DNA of 64,000 nucleotides from Hydra vulgaris (GCF_038396675.1 NC_088931.1:6826001-6890000); one strand, 5' to 3'. Positions 28,701 to 40,736 are shown, numbered from the stretch's first letter. A program made the numbers and translations. Notes: a model not told the origin generated them from the letters alone.

Positions 28701-31700
28701 TTGATAAATTGTTTCAAGCGTGCTTTCAAGAGTTTCAGTATATGATGTAATGTAAATTTGTTTAACTATGGTCTCAAGATATTCTTTGAGTATTTTCAGA
28801 TTTTTTAGTGTAGTTTTCATATTTTTAACTGTTTAGATTTTTTATTAACTTGTATTGTTCGTTGGCATTACTTATTTTATCCGATTGAAGTTTTCAAATT
28901 TAAGTAATAAAAATACTATGATTATTGATAAATTTGAAAAAGTATGTATATTGTTATTTATATTTCCATGTTTTTATCTATATGCAAAGCAGTGCCACTT
29001 TACAAATTTATTTTCATATTTTTATTCTCTACAACTAATAGTAAATTTATTTAAAAAAAAAAATTGATTATAGAGTTATCTATATAAATGTCCAAACACA
29101 TTCACTGTATAAACACATTCACTGTATGAATCATATTCACCGTATAAAACAGGTAACTATTGAGTTGTCTAAATAAAGTGTGGTATTCATTTGTTTTGTA
29201 TATACATATGTAAATAAATTTTAATAGGTTTTTGAGTGCACTAGCTGTTGTTTGCGAGAGGCCTGAACTTTTAGAAAAAATTATGGTGACAAGAGAGGTA
29301 AGATTCTTCTCTTATTAAAATATAAACTAATGTTTAAAACATAAAATGTCATTAAGTATTGTTAATGAAATAAATTTATATCTTTATAATAGTTTATTTT
29401 AGAATGTATAAATGTATTAGTAAACTGTTTTTTAAACTTTATTTATACTTATATTAACTTTATTCTGTTTATTTTTTAATTAGTTACTTTATAGATTTGT
29501 GATGAAGGTGCCTATCAAATACGGATTTGTAAGAATGGTAAATGGATTGTTGTTTTAGTAGATGATCTATTTCCTTGTGATGCGAATGGCCAGCTTGTAT
29601 TTTCACAGGTTTGATTTTTCAAATTTGTTGCAAACTGGGATGTCTAAGAGATTCAAAAGTCTGAATTGTAAAAATGACTGTAGAGCCCTTCATTTTTTTT
29701 TGACCAGTAGTTAAGAAGTATTTTTATTATCCCAGAGTTCTGGGTAAATCTAAAACTCCAAGAGTCTGAACCCTGAAATCCTACTCTTGGACTTCTTATC
29801 CCTGTTTACAAGTTTTGTTTAACTTCCTATCCCTGTTGACTTCCTATCCCTGTTTACAAAATTTGTGCACATTGAATGTGCACAAATAAAATTTAAAAAG
29901 TATTAGTATATACAGCTTTTAATTTTTAATGGTTTGTAAATCAACTATTTATTACTTCAATTAATATACAATAGTATTAGTTTATATTATTAAATGCTAA
30001 AAAATTAATACCTAAATAGTTAAAATATGTTAAAAGTTAAAATAAGAATATGTAAAAAATAAATAGTTGTTTAAACCATTCAGATCACAGATGATTAGTG
30101 ACACACTAGAACCAAATTATAACGCAAATAGTTTAAATTGGTTTAGCATTCAAAAAAAACTTTTCTCCTACAAATCCTACAACTATTATTTAAATTTTAT
30201 TAGATTTATTATAATTAAAGTTTTTTTTTTTTTTTAATTAATAGGTTTAAAACCTTTTGATTTTCACAGCGTGAAGTTTAATTATTTTAACATATTTAAA
30301 TTTCTCTGAATAATGAGATAAAAAACCGAGTTAAAGACTATGGTTGTAATAGGGTTTAGGAAAAGAAGGAAACAAGAATAATGTCATCTCATGGTGCATA
30401 TTAAATTAGTTTAAGTATGGTTGAATAAAAATAAAAAAGTTGTAATGAAAGATCTGCAGTCATGGTGTATTGGTTAGAGTTCTGACTTAAAAACTAAGGG
30501 TCAAAGCCAAACTCTGGTCATATATACATCATTAGTAAGAAAAAAGGCATAAACTTCCTGGGTAAATTCTATTCTGCGGTGCTCTATGATAAGACCGTAA
30601 GAAATTATTGGAGTACCTAAAACATCTAACTAAAAAAAAAAAAGACCTGATGTCTAATTAAGACAAGAGTTCTAATAAAACTTCTTGATTTCTCTTAAGG
30701 TCACATGTCTTATGTTTCATGAAATCTATGAGAAATTTATGAATAACTAAATATATTTTTTATAAATTGAATAAATAAATGTTCAGATAAATCTAATTAT
30801 AATCATCACTTTTGTAACCAAAGCATAATCATCATTTTTGATCAGATTCCTAGTTTGTTTTAAAGTGTCATGCGTAGAAAAGTTAAAAGGATTTTATTGT
30901 CATGTAAAAGTTTATAAACCATAAATATATTTTTATTGTAAATGTCAATAATGTTTTTATCACAACATGATTTTAGGCTGCTAGAAATCAGCTATGGGTT
31001 CCTATAATAGAAAAAGCTGTTGCTAAGTCTGTGGGTTGTTATGAAGCGTTAGTTGCTGGTCGATGTATTGAAGGACTTCAGTTGTTAACAGGCTGTCCAT
31101 GTGAATGCATTCTTTTATCAAGTAGGTACTTTGTTTTACTCAATGATTAACGAAATTATTTCAGAGTTTTAAAGTATTATAATTTTGTGCCAGATCATAT
31201 GGATGATGCAGAGGAGGATATTGTTGACAAAGACTTAGTATGGGCAAAACTGTTAAGTAGCAGGAATGCTGGGTAATGTTTTTTATATATTTTTGAGTAA
31301 TTATTTTTACAAATTTTTTAAGAAGTTTTTTTATAAATATATAATAATTTTTGATTATTGTTCAGTTATCTAATGGGTGCTTCATGTGGTGGAGATATTA
31401 CAAATCAAGAAGCCATTGATGCTTACACAAAAGTTGGTTTACATGCTCAACATGCGTATTCTGTACTTGATATTCAACAATTTGGAGATAATAGGTTAAT
31501 TAAAAATTTTTAAAGGTTTTTCTTGGCTATCACTTTTTTTTTAAATTATTTTCATTTATTTAAATTTTATTTTTTGTTTATTATCTGTTATATCAATTTT
31601 ATTCCATATCAATGTTAATTAAAGACCTTTGATAGGCTGATTCGTTTACGGAATCCTTGGGGTCGGGGATCATGGACTGGGCGTTGGTCAGATTCTTCTT

Positions 31701-34700
31701 TTTTATGGACTAATGAGTTGCGTGAAATGTTAAATGCTTATGGATCAGAAGAAGGAGTGTTTTGGATTTCTTTGGAAGATATGATCAAGTATTGAAATAT
31801 ATGTTTTAATTTTTGTTTTATAAAAATATTATATTTGATTAGCATTTTAACAAAGAAGTATTGGTGTAACTTTTTTGTTTGTTGAAGTTAATTTTTGTTA
31901 AGCATTGTTTGTTAAAGTTAATGTTTTCAAGTTATAGACTTGAGTGGGCTGAAACATTAAAAACATGAGTATCTTCTTTATAACAAATTATTTTTACCTA
32001 GGTTTCCATTTAAATTACAATATGTATATATTTTATCTAAGTTTCCTTTTAAATTACAATAGCCTTTAATTATAAACCCTAATAGCTTTAACTTCTAAAA
32101 CCATTGTTTTTTTTTTTAAACTTAGATACTTTGATAGTGTTGATGTTTGTAAATACAGACCTGATTGGACAGAGGTGAGTATTGAAGGACGTTTTCCATC
32201 ACCTAACAATAATTTTGGTCAGGCTTGTCATGTTACAGTATTCAATCCTACTGAAATTGATATAACTTTGTTTCAGGAATCTAACAGGTAATAATAATTA
32301 TTTTTATGGAAAAAGTTAGATTTTAATATTTTTAGTATTTTGAGTTTTGCATTTTTCTCTATAAAGTTTCAGCTCATTTCATAAAGTTTATCACATTGAA
32401 CACTAAAGCTTTTTTTTTAGAATAGTAAAGTTTTATAATAAAAAACTTTATAATCTTTTAAACTAATACTTTCAAAAGTTATTTAATAAATAGTAATTAT
32501 TTTTGCACAGAGGATCACAGAAAAGTTCATTAGCTACATTGGATTTGCTTATTGGTGTTTATAAAGCTACATCTGATTCTAGTCAACCAAAACCATTAAA
32601 GTATATTACACATAGTGAACGGAAAATAAAACCATCTGTACTCTGCAATGTATTTTTGGATGTTGGTGTTTATCTTATAAGTATGCTTCATTATTTTACA
32701 TTGTTATTTAAACATTCAAAGTTTAATTATCAATAGATAAAAAAAAGTGACCATTGTTTTAGTCAGCTTTGTTTGAGTACATTTTTTTTTCAAAGTAGAA
32801 ACCAAAAGTTAGATCTAGAAATAGAACTAGATCTAATTTGGACTTCAAACTTAATTTTAAAGTGTAAAGAATTATTTTAGACCAAATTTGCTGGCATTCT
32901 AGCAAAAAAACATATCGTACTAGATGTTAAAGTTGGCTTGGCCTATCACAGGGGTCAGCATCATGGTAGGGGTCTGTCTGCTGCTGAAGATGTAATCATG
33001 CTGCATGATAGGCCAAGCCAACTTTTATATCTGGTAAGTGTGATTTTTTTATGTTATTCTGTTTCTTTCTCACAATATTAGTAAAATTTAGGTAATTTCT
33101 AAAGCACACAAGTTTTTTATTTTATCCACTTTACTCTCTTTTAGTCAGAAGTTGTTTCTTTTCTCATAATCAAATCAGAATTCACAAGTGCTCTTCTTTG
33201 GAACCTCTCTTGCCTAGTCCGAGCAATAATTTTAATGAACAGTCACCATTTGATGCGTATTATTCTAAAAACATGATTTTATCTTTTCTACTCTGTGTGC
33301 AAATTGAAGACTTGATTTTTTATTGGACAGTTGCCACAGTTAAGATCTAGTACAGCCTGAAATATATAGACATAATCTTTTTAACTTAACTGACATCTAT
33401 GTAAAGCTGCAACTAACTAAGGTGTGATAAAGTTTTTCCTTCCTTGTTTTGTACTAGGGTCAGAACTTATTGTACTGAGAGGTGGAAGGCAAGAATTTGT
33501 TAAGGCTGAAATGTTTATTGATAATCAGAGCTGGTATGTTGATTGTAATGTTGTTGCATTTGTATAAAATCTTGTGTAGTAAGAGATGATGATAAACTTC
33601 CACAACATTTGATCATGTCTTTTATTTTTCTATCATTCTCTTTCTTCTTTTTCAGCTTACTTTTCATCTGCATCAGCTAAAAATCCTTTTTTGCAACTCC
33701 CTCCAAACATGGTAGGGGAGACCGGGGCTAGTTGGCTCAGTTTTTACTCTATGAGCTCTGTAGCCCTAACAGTACATTTTTTTAAAAATAATAAAGTGTA
33801 GTCTTAAAGAGTAGGGATTAGGGTATCTTATAAAATTTGCATTCATTTACAAAAAAAATTTTTGGGGCCTTTCCGGGCCCTCAAAAAATAAAATAAAATT
33901 TGCGCCAACTTACCCCACCACAGGGTAAATTGGCGCAAACTATAAAAATGATTATTAATGCCCTATTAAATGCAAAATTAATAGAAATTTTTTTAAAATT
34001 AATTTTTGTAACAATTTTATCCCAAAATTTAATATTACTTTTAGCCGGTAGCAAATATTAGTCCGTATAAAAGCCAAACAGTAGCCCACCTTTTATCTGT
34101 GGAAAAAAAAACTAAAAAAATTTTTTTTTTAATTTTTTTGTAAGAATAAATATTTTCAATATTGTTAAAAATTAAAAAAAAAATAATAATAATTTTATAA
34201 AAATAAATATTTTTTTCCATAGTAAATGCTATGAGCCAACTTACCCCATGAAAAATTTGTCAACTTACCCCGAAAGCTTTTTTTTTAATAAAAAGTCTAT
34301 AGATCCTGAAAAACGGCAGCTTTGAAAAAAAAGTCTGACTGGATATAGTAAAACAATTGTGACTGGAACTTTAAAAAAATTTTTTTTTTTCATACGACTA
34401 AATATTTTCTTTGTAAAGTAAAAAGGAAGCGATGTTCTAAAAGTTACGTTTTTGTCCAAAAAACACATAAATCTCAATATCTCCCATGCGCATGCGCGAA
34501 TCCTGACAATACTACATTGAATGATGAAATGGTCAATAAGGAAGTTTCTGAGTAATTTTTGTCACTTTCTGATGAAAGGCTCTAAAGATAAACGCAGTTC
34601 GTCAACTTACCCCTGCGGCCAACTAGCCCCGGTCTCCCCTAAAGATTTGCAATTTTTTTTTTTACATAAATAGATATAGTTTACACTTTCTAATGACAAA

Positions 34701-37700
34701 ATTCTCCAATGATCAGTACCATACCCAGTGATAGTTTAGGTGGTACTAGTCCAAAATGAAAAAAAAAAGGTCTTTAGAAAAAAGGCCCCTTGCCAAATAC
34801 TCCCCTCCCCTCCTCCTCCTCCAGTTAATTTATGAAGTTATAAATGTAAAGTTATATAATGGCGATTTCACCTATTCATTTAACAAAATCTTTAATCATT
34901 TCTTTTATTCAATATTGTTTTTTGGTATTGTTTATGCGGCATAAAATTTTTTATATTTGGGCGCATTAGTTTGGGTGCCCATACCGGTCAAATGGTATAG
35001 AATTATGTCTGGGTACGACACTGATGATATCTTCATCAGTGATCTTCAATGATCCTCAACTAGCTGCTAAATAACTTTCATTCAAAAAAATGTTTTAAAA
35101 AACATTTCAATGTCTTTTGTTACAAAATTTATGTTTAATAATTTCTGAAAAAATGTTATTTTTGAGTACATAAATTGAGCAATTATTAAAGAGATTAATC
35201 ATGAGTCTAATTTTTTTTTTAGTAGAACTAAGATAAAGCAATGATATACAATTAAATTTTTTCTCAAGGATATTCGGTGAATGTCTTTATTTTTAATTTT
35301 AAAAAAATTGAATAAATAAGGCATCTCTTAAACTATCAATTACCCAGAGAGTTATTTTTTGAATTCCTCAAGCAAAAATCTATAGAAGTTCCAAATTTTA
35401 AAAAATTCCCTAAACTATTATCAAGATATTATATCTCAAAGTTGTTTTGCAAACAAAATACCAAATATTCATTTTTTATACCAATTTGTCTAATGACAAA
35501 TTACTATAAATGCATATAGATTTAGATACATTACACTGTTTCCTAAAATGTTTGGTAAAAGGTATCCAGGGTACACGCATCAGAAAAAATAAAATTATAA
35601 TTTTTAACAGTATGATAATTTTAGTGATATTAGCAAAAATATAGCAAATATCTTAAGTAAAGTGTTGAGCTACTGTTTTTTTTTTGGAAGCACATGGCTA
35701 CAAATTATTATAATTGCTTTACATTTACAAAAATTTATAATTGCTTTACATTCGATCTAATTAATTCCCTTTTTTTTTTTTTTTTTTGAATTGTATCAAT
35801 TTTTTCTTGACATTAATCAAGACATTATATTAAATTTCTTGATATTATTCAATAGAACTAATGCACAAACAAATTTGTGAATCATTAAACTAAATCATAA
35901 TGGTTTTAAATATATTTACCATATATTTAAAATTATTATAAATCATATATAAATGATTTTAACAATATTAATACTGTTGCATTATAATAACTGTAATAAT
36001 ATTTTTATATCTAACTCTAAATGATTTATTATTTATTATTTTTTATGTTATTCACCTCCCTAAGCCTGAGAAGGCCAAAGACAGTCTTTTTGCAGTCTTT
36101 TGCACCTAATAGATAGACAATCCTCATCGATTTGTTGCAATGACATTCCATTTTCAAGAGATATGTTTGTTGTTTGTTAAAGAAATTATAATGAATATAA
36201 TAAAAAGCATTTTTTTCATTTTTTATTTTTACAAAAAATGTGGTGAATAATACTGCTACATTTAGAAGAGATATTTTACAAATTCATCCATATTTCTATT
36301 CAAGCAACTCTGAGTAAAACTTCAGCCGTCGATTAGCAGTTTAAATAGCAAGAAAAAACTCTGAGTAAAACTTCAGTCGATTAGCAGTTTAAATAGCAAG
36401 GTTTTAGAGTAGCTCTAATAATCAAAAGGCTGTGTTAAGACTAAGCAAAGAAATATTGTAGTTTTTATTTTTCTCTTTAAATTTATTGTTTTTTTTTTTT
36501 TTTTGTACTTCCTCAAAAAAGTTAATAAAAATCACCATTTTTTAGACAGACTGTTGGAAATTGATGTTCATTGGTTACTATGATCCTACATTTATTGTCA
36601 TTAGGTCTAAAACATGATCCTGTAAACCGTTTTTTTCAAAAGAATTCGTGAACATTGTATTTATCAAACGAAGTCCATATTTTATATAAATAAAAAACTG
36701 TGAAAATTTTTTTATCACCGCTTATTCCTCCCAATTTTTTTTATTTGGAGAACTTCAATTTACAAAAACATTGTACCGCTTATTGTTGATATCATCTCAT
36801 ATACCTAGAATAAGTATAGTTCTATAACCAATAAAAAAAAGTATGCTTGCGCTCATACGATGGAATTGTGTAATAATAATGTCATTGTTTTCTTTTTCTT
36901 AGTTCCTGCTGCTTTCAATCATTGGAACAGTGGAGTATCTTTAGATGGTCCTCCTAAGTATGTTTTATCTATTCACAGTTCGAAACCTATACTCACTGAC
37001 CATATAGCAATGCCCCGGTATTCATATTCAGATTCCTTATTTTTGTTGGTTGAAAAACATGGAAAAAAACATCAGGTATTTTGTTTGCGTAATAAAATTT
37101 TTTTAAATAATGTTTTTTTTTCTTTCAGTTTTTGTGTATTGTGTCTTTACTATGTAAATACTTTTTTAAAAGGGTATTCCTGGTGTAACTTGTTATTACA
37201 TGTCATTGAAGCTAGCAGGCTTAATCGTAGCAGCAGAAAACCGTCGTTCAGATGTACATTTACATGTTGACTGCAACTGTGAAGAAAGTTTTAATGTTGT
37301 TTCAACACGAGGTAGTCTGATAACAAGTGACTGTTTACCTCCGTTATCTAGGTAAGACTTTTTTATGACTTGTTAACCATGTTTACCGAAGCAAACAAGG
37401 TAAACATCTTCATATGGAAAAAATGCGGGTTTTTAGAACCTATCATTTTTGAACTCGAACTCTTTGTGTGAAATGGATACCTTAATTGGTTGCAGGGTTC
37501 TTAAAGTCCTGTTGCTTTTGTTTCTCTGATGTTTTCAAGTTTCTAAGCATTTTTGAAGCTCATAAATATTTGGAAACTTTAAAACTTTTACCTAGATCCA
37601 AGGCTAGTGTAAAATAATATAATAATAAATTATCTTGGCAAAAATAGTGAATAAATTTTGGAGTCCTTTTTTGTCATCCCACCTTGTTACTATCATTTAT

Positions 37701-37928
37701 GATTTTTTAAATATTTGTTATACTTTTTTGGTTTTTTAAGCTTAAACGTTTTTTTTAAGACAAATATTAACTGTTTTGACGCAACTGGAAGGAACTGATG
37801 GTTATTCTGTATCTCATAAGTTAAAGTTTCGAATATCGCCGAAAAATGGTTATGCAAGCTACGGATCACATCAACATCCTCTTTTGTTAAATGGTTTGTC
37901 TGAAATTCATAATCCAAGGCCTCTTTAG
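19244..37928 (+). CDS. CAPN15: Calpain-15 / small optic lobes (SOL) type cysteine protease, 13 exons
   Basis: I join exons 19244-19705, 21020-21213, 29228-29297, 29495-29608, 30977-31121, 31194-31272, 31366-31494, 31636-31788, 32126-32287, 32511-32680, 36903-37075, 37173-37351 and 37760-37928. All introns are GT-AG, all phases fit, and the product is 732 residues. Residues 7-27 form a RanBP2-type zinc finger (C-x2-C-x10-C-x2-C). The papain-like calpain core follows, with Cys218 in GTIGNCWFLSAL, His384 in [12 protein letters not shown] and Asn404 in [12 protein letters not shown], so the catalytic triad is complete. C-terminal beta domains include [11 protein letters not shown]. No EF hands are seen, as expected for the SOL branch. 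It is a cytosolic non-classical calpain. The protein is shorter than the vertebrate one (about 1,100 residues) and has one visible zinc finger, so upstream exons with more fingers are possible. AATAAA lies at 38139. Confidence 0.93.
20017..20139. repeat. Inverted repeat in calpain intron 1
   Basis: The arms around TTAACAGCAG...AATTTGAAAA and TTTTCAAATT...GCTGTTGTTAA pair across a spacer of about 30 bp. The T/A runs make the structure imperfect. Confidence 0.6.
21020..21213 (+). CDS. CAPN15: CAPN15 exon 2 (start of protease core, catalytic Cys)
   Basis: It opens [13 protein letters not shown] and ends GTIGNC plus the first two bases of the next Trp codon. The donor is a perfect GTAAGT. A hAT element begins only 18 bp into the intron. 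Confidence 0.92.
21718..21951 (+). pseudogene. hAT transposase remnant
   Basis: The open frame contains [20 protein letters not shown]. This aligns with [20 protein letters not shown] in the transposase of the second hAT element (23495-25860), so the two nested elements encode related proteins. The rest of the protein, including the catalytic residues, is absent or unreadable. Confidence 0.65.
22934..26296 (+). mobile_element. hAT-type DNA transposon 2 (3,363 bp)
   Basis: Ends CAGGGTTCCCA and TGGGAACCATG are inverted repeats, and the element is flanked by CAATG on both sides (22929-22933 and 26297-26301). Both subterminal regions carry many copies of TCCTGGAAAG/GTCCTGGAA (left 22950-23050, right 26150-26260), in the same orientation at both ends. 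The element sits in the minus-strand LINE relic. Its transposase reads on the plus strand. Confidence 0.85.
23495..25860 (+). pseudogene. hAT-family transposase, broken
   Basis: The N-terminal part (23495-23983) has a BED-like finger ([20 protein letters not shown], then H-x5-H) and [15 protein letters not shown]. After a stop near 23982, frames continue with VSFDESMN (likely first catalytic Asp), a block at 24090-24392 with [10 protein letters not shown] and CGLHSIHG, and a C-terminal dimerisation-like segment at 25254-25546 ([20 protein letters not shown]). A Lys/Glu-rich tail runs to 25860. At least four frame breaks or stops prevent a full protein. Confidence 0.75.
29228..29608 (+). CDS. 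CAPN15: CAPN15 exons 3-4
   Basis: Exon 3 (29228-29297) completes the Trp after the catalytic Cys and encodes [20 protein letters not shown]. Exon 4 (29495-29608) encodes [20 protein letters not shown] and DDLFPCD, the conserved calpain core strand and loop. Confidence 0.92.
30455..30640 (+). mobile_element. tRNA-derived SINE (intron 4 of CAPN15)
   Basis: The head GTGTATTGGTTAGAGTTCTG resembles a tRNA A box. The body has AAACTTCCTGGGTAAATTCT and TGCGGTGCTCTATGATAAGA, shared with the copies at 39084, 39404 and 62697 (minus). Confidence 0.75.
30977..31788 (+). CDS. CAPN15: CAPN15 exons 5-8 (catalytic His and Asn)
   Basis: Exons 30977-31121, 31194-31272, 31366-31494 and 31636-31788 are separated by introns of 72-141 bp. 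They carry [20 protein letters not shown], the His motif HAYSV and the Asn motif RNPWG, then [12 protein letters not shown]. Short introns contrast with the transposon-filled introns 2 and 10. Confidence 0.93.
32126..32680 (+). CDS. CAPN15: CAPN15 exons 9-10
   Basis: Exon 32126-32287 begins [14 protein letters not shown] and ends in FQESNR. Exon 32511-32680 encodes [14 protein letters not shown] and [11 protein letters not shown]. Together they enter the C-terminal beta-sandwich region. The donor at 32681 leaves one base that joins the exon at 36903 to give I-I-P-A-A-F. Confidence 0.88.
32929..33025. repeat. Inverted repeat with 20-bp perfect arms (intron 10)
   Basis: The arm AAAGTTGGCTTGGCCTATCA at 32929-32948 is exactly reverse-complemented at 33006-33025, with a 57-bp loop. 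Pairing extends a few bases outward with mismatches. The surrounding sequence is less AT-rich than the intron. Confidence 0.85.
33713..34641. mobile_element. TAGGGGAG-ended TIR transposon (non-autonomous)
   Basis: The 929-bp element has 24-bp terminal inverted repeats beginning TAGGGGAGACCGGGGCTAGT. The right end is the exact reverse complement over that length, followed by small differences. Internal copies of CCAACTTACCCC occur near 33905, 34213, 34260 and 34602. It has TA at both borders. No transposase frame is present. The ends suggest a pogo/Tigger or mariner-like relative inserted in CAPN15 intron 10. Confidence 0.85.
34642..36890. other. Remainder of CAPN15 intron 10
   Basis: No gene or recognisable element, apart from T-runs and a direct duplication of 44-47 bp at 36306-36352 and 36357-36400 (unit around AACTCTGAGTAAAACTTCAG, ending GCAAG). 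Confidence 0.5.
36903..37928 (+). CDS. CAPN15: CAPN15 exons 11-13 (C-terminal domain)
   Basis: Exon 36903-37075 encodes [15 protein letters not shown] and [11 protein letters not shown]. Exon 37173-37351 encodes [20 protein letters not shown] and a Cys-rich strand. Exon 37760-37928 ends SEIHNPRPL and a TAG at 37926-37928. The PAAFNHW segment is a hallmark of the SOL-type C-terminus. Confidence 0.9.
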
Positions 37929-39080
37929 ATTTTTTATTTATTAGTTATCCCTTAATTTGCGCTGCAAATAATTCAATGTATTTATTGTACATATGCAAAC
38001 TTCGAGAGACTCGAATTATAAATATTTAAATTTTTCTAATTTTTTATAATGTTATTTATTATTTTATAAAGGATATTTATTTGTTTTATTCTATGTAAAT
38101 GTCAAAAGTTTTTGTGTTTATAAAATATATAAATATAAAATAAAATATAAAAGTGTAAATATCTATTTATTTATTATGCTCGGAAAAAAATAGTTATATG
38201 TTAAAAAAAAAGTTATTTATAAGTATTATTACTTTTTTAAAAGCATCAATACTTTTTAATGTATTTTTATAGTTCTTCTAATAAATAAGTTAATTTTAAA
38301 TCTATTCATTAAGTAAAATTTTGTTCTGCAAAAATCCAGAATCTCGGTCATGTATTAGTATGTTTTAAAATGTTGTGCAATACATTGGATCAGAAAAAAA
38401 ACATCCAAAATTATGATAACGTATGTTATTGAAATAGTTTTAACATTTCTACTTGTTGCACGCAAAGTATTCACGCGTAATTGTCAATTTTTGCGATAAC
38501 GCAGTATTTTATAAATCTCAATTATATTCTTTCTAACAATTTCCTTATTTTTTTTATTTCTTCCATTAAATGCGTAAATTCAATATATACTAACTTACAC
38601 CACCAAGTATTTGACATAAAATACTAACTTCATACACATCAAAGTTTTTGACATAAAATACTAACTTCGTTCACCAAGTTTTTGATATAAAATAACATGT
38701 TTTTTATTTGCGTTCTTTATTTCTCCAAATACGTAAATTCAATGACTAATAACTCCTATATAATGACTAATAAGTAGATCTTGCATTTTATAATTCGAAG
38801 TTCTTTAACTTAAACCCCTCCAACTGGTGCGACATTAAAGTGTTGTCTATTTAAATGAATGAGAAACAGTAACCAAAACCCATTTTTTAGCGCTTTGCTA
38901 TTAAAGGGGCGCTGCTGTGTGGATGCAACAAAGACTTACTTGTTTGTTTTAGTGCTGTCTATTTTTAATTAAAACTAAAATTTAAAGTTACAAATTTAAT
39001 TAAAAATAAAGTCATTATTTTGTTTATAATTTAGACATGTAATTTGAAGTCTAACTTATTTAACAAAGTTTACCAACGAG
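37929..39080. other. Region downstream of CAPN15
   Basis: AT-rich 3' flank with a candidate polyadenylation signal AATAAA at 38139-38144. Three diverged direct copies of a unit of about 45 bp around TTTGACATAAAATACTAACT lie at 38595-38700. No gene is seen. Confidence 0.5.
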
Positions 39081-39083
39081 AAG

Positions 39084-39240
39084 TAGCCATGTTGTAGTGG
39101 TTAGAGGTATGGCTTAGAATCAAGAACTCCGAGGTTCTACCCTGGCTCTAGCCATTAAGCAACATTGGCTTCTACGTGCTCTGTAATAAGACCGTAAGGA
39201 CTTTTGAAAACACCTTAATAAAGTCCTATACACTTTTCAC
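39084..39240 (+). mobile_element. tRNA-derived SINE
   Basis: The head CATGTTGTAGTGGTTAGAGG (A-box-like), the B-box-like GAGGTTCTACCC, and the tail ACGTGCTCTGTAATAAGACC mark a member of the same SINE family as 39404-39565. Confidence 0.7.
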
Positions 39241-39403
39241 TTTAATTGCATTTAAATAACTTCATTTATGGATTACTTTCTAAACAGACAAATTTCTTTC
39301 TCTCACTTATAAACTTAGTTCAGCATGTGGTGAAGTTTATAAACAACATTGCCTTTTTTGCAGGGTAGTTTTTGTTTTTAGTGGGGCACATTCATTACCG
39401 TAC

Positions 39404-39565
39404 GCAGTCGTGGCGCAGTGGTTAGAGTTCTGACTCAAAACCCAGAGGTCCGTGATTCAATGCTGGCTCTAGCCCAATAAACAACATAGCTAAGGAAGGA
39501 GGCGTAAACTTCCTAGTTAAATGTTCTTCCGCGGTACCCAATTGAACCTAAAAAAACCATCAGTG
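39404..39565 (+). mobile_element. tRNA-derived SINE
   Basis: The A box TGGCGCAGTGG is at 39411-39421 and a B-box-like GTGATTCAATGC is at about 39452. These are followed by the family body GGAGGCGTAAACTTCCTAGT and CCGCGGTACCC. The acceptor stem does not pair, so it is not a functional tRNA. Confidence 0.78.
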
Positions 39566-39587
39566 AAAGGTAATCTTTTTAGATTCA

Positions 39588-39860
39588 ATGGGGTAAGTAC
39601 GTACGCTTGAATGCGGAAGAGGAAGTCTGCAAATGGCGTATATGACATGGATAGGGGGTTAGGGGGGAGGGAAAGGGATCAATTATAAAATTAAGGAGAC
39701 ATTAAATTAAAAAAGTATATCATAAAATGTTGGGTAGGTAGATTAAAAGCGCAGGTACTTTTAGGGAGGTGGAGGATACTCAAAAAAGCGTATATCAATG
39801 CGGTGAAGGGAAAAATGCTCAAAATAAAAGTGTACGTACTTTATGGACGACCCCTTATTA
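39588..39860. mobile_element. Possible small TIR element
   Basis: The left AATGGGGTAAGTACGTACGC and right GTGTACGTACTTTATGGACGACCCC-like end share inverted AGTACGTAC and GGGGT blocks, with a gap of about 8 bp in the left copy. The interior is G-rich. This is a weak case for a decayed non-autonomous DNA element. Confidence 0.35.
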
Positions 39861-40730
39861 TGATCATTTTTTATGAGAGTTATATTTGTTATGATCATTT
39901 TTTAATGAAGTATATATTTATTATAATGATTTTTTTTATAGAGATTTCTTTAAAAACGTTTCTCAATAGCATAACCAAACGGTCTTCTACGAATTTCTGA
40001 GTTGTTGTTTGTTTTAAACCTTGGGGCAAAGCGAAACACCGGGAAAAAGCGACCATTTAAGTATTTTAACCTTATATAGAATTTTTTGTTGTTGCGGTTT
40101 TAATAAGTCACATGTCTTTGTTTCATGTTTAAAAATAATTTCCATCATTCTTTTTTTCTTAATAAATATTTCTTTTGTAAAAGTTTTTGAAAATTGATAA
40201 AAATTGCAAAATGAAAAATTTTTTTTGGAAAAACTTTAAGTGCACGGCCATTTTTTACCACAGCAAACATAATTTTGAATTTTTAATCATTTATTTGTTG
40301 CCTTTTTTTTTCTATATCATTTTGTTTCTAAGATATTCATGAATATATTATATTCATGAATATCATGAGTATATAAGATATTATTTCATTTTTTTAAGGT
40401 GAAAAGTCAAAACTGATGTCTTTAAGATAAGCTTCGAAGAGTTTTAATGTGCAAAATAGTTCATAAGACAAACGTGTTAAAACGCCTTAACTTGAAAGAA
40501 GTTTACATGTTAATTTACTTGGCAGATTTAGAAAAGTGGTTTCTTATAAACAAGAACCAAATCTGAAAAAATATACTAAAGGTATTTTATTGAAATATTT
40601 TGAGTTACATAATATTATAAGTAGGACATAATATAAAAAAATAACTTTATGTTTTTGATTTAGCTTCTTTATATTTTTTTTTATCATCTGCTTTCATTTT
40701 TTTTTTTTTAAATAAATTTCTACTTATTCT
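39861..40730. other. Non-coding stretch
   Basis: AT-rich, with a small palindrome around 40330-40365 (GATATTCATGAATAT repeated in mirror). No gene is seen. Confidence 0.45.
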
Positions 40731-40736
40731 TATTTG

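Noticed and set aside
33457..33531. Extra CAPN15 exon in intron 10
   Set aside because: It has AG/GT borders and an open frame, but exons 10 and 11 join in phase into the conserved LIIPAAFNHW segment without it.
34265..34477. 70-residue minus-strand frame inside the TAGGGG element
   Set aside because: Phe/Lys-rich translation of A/T runs with no transposase motif. The element is non-autonomous.
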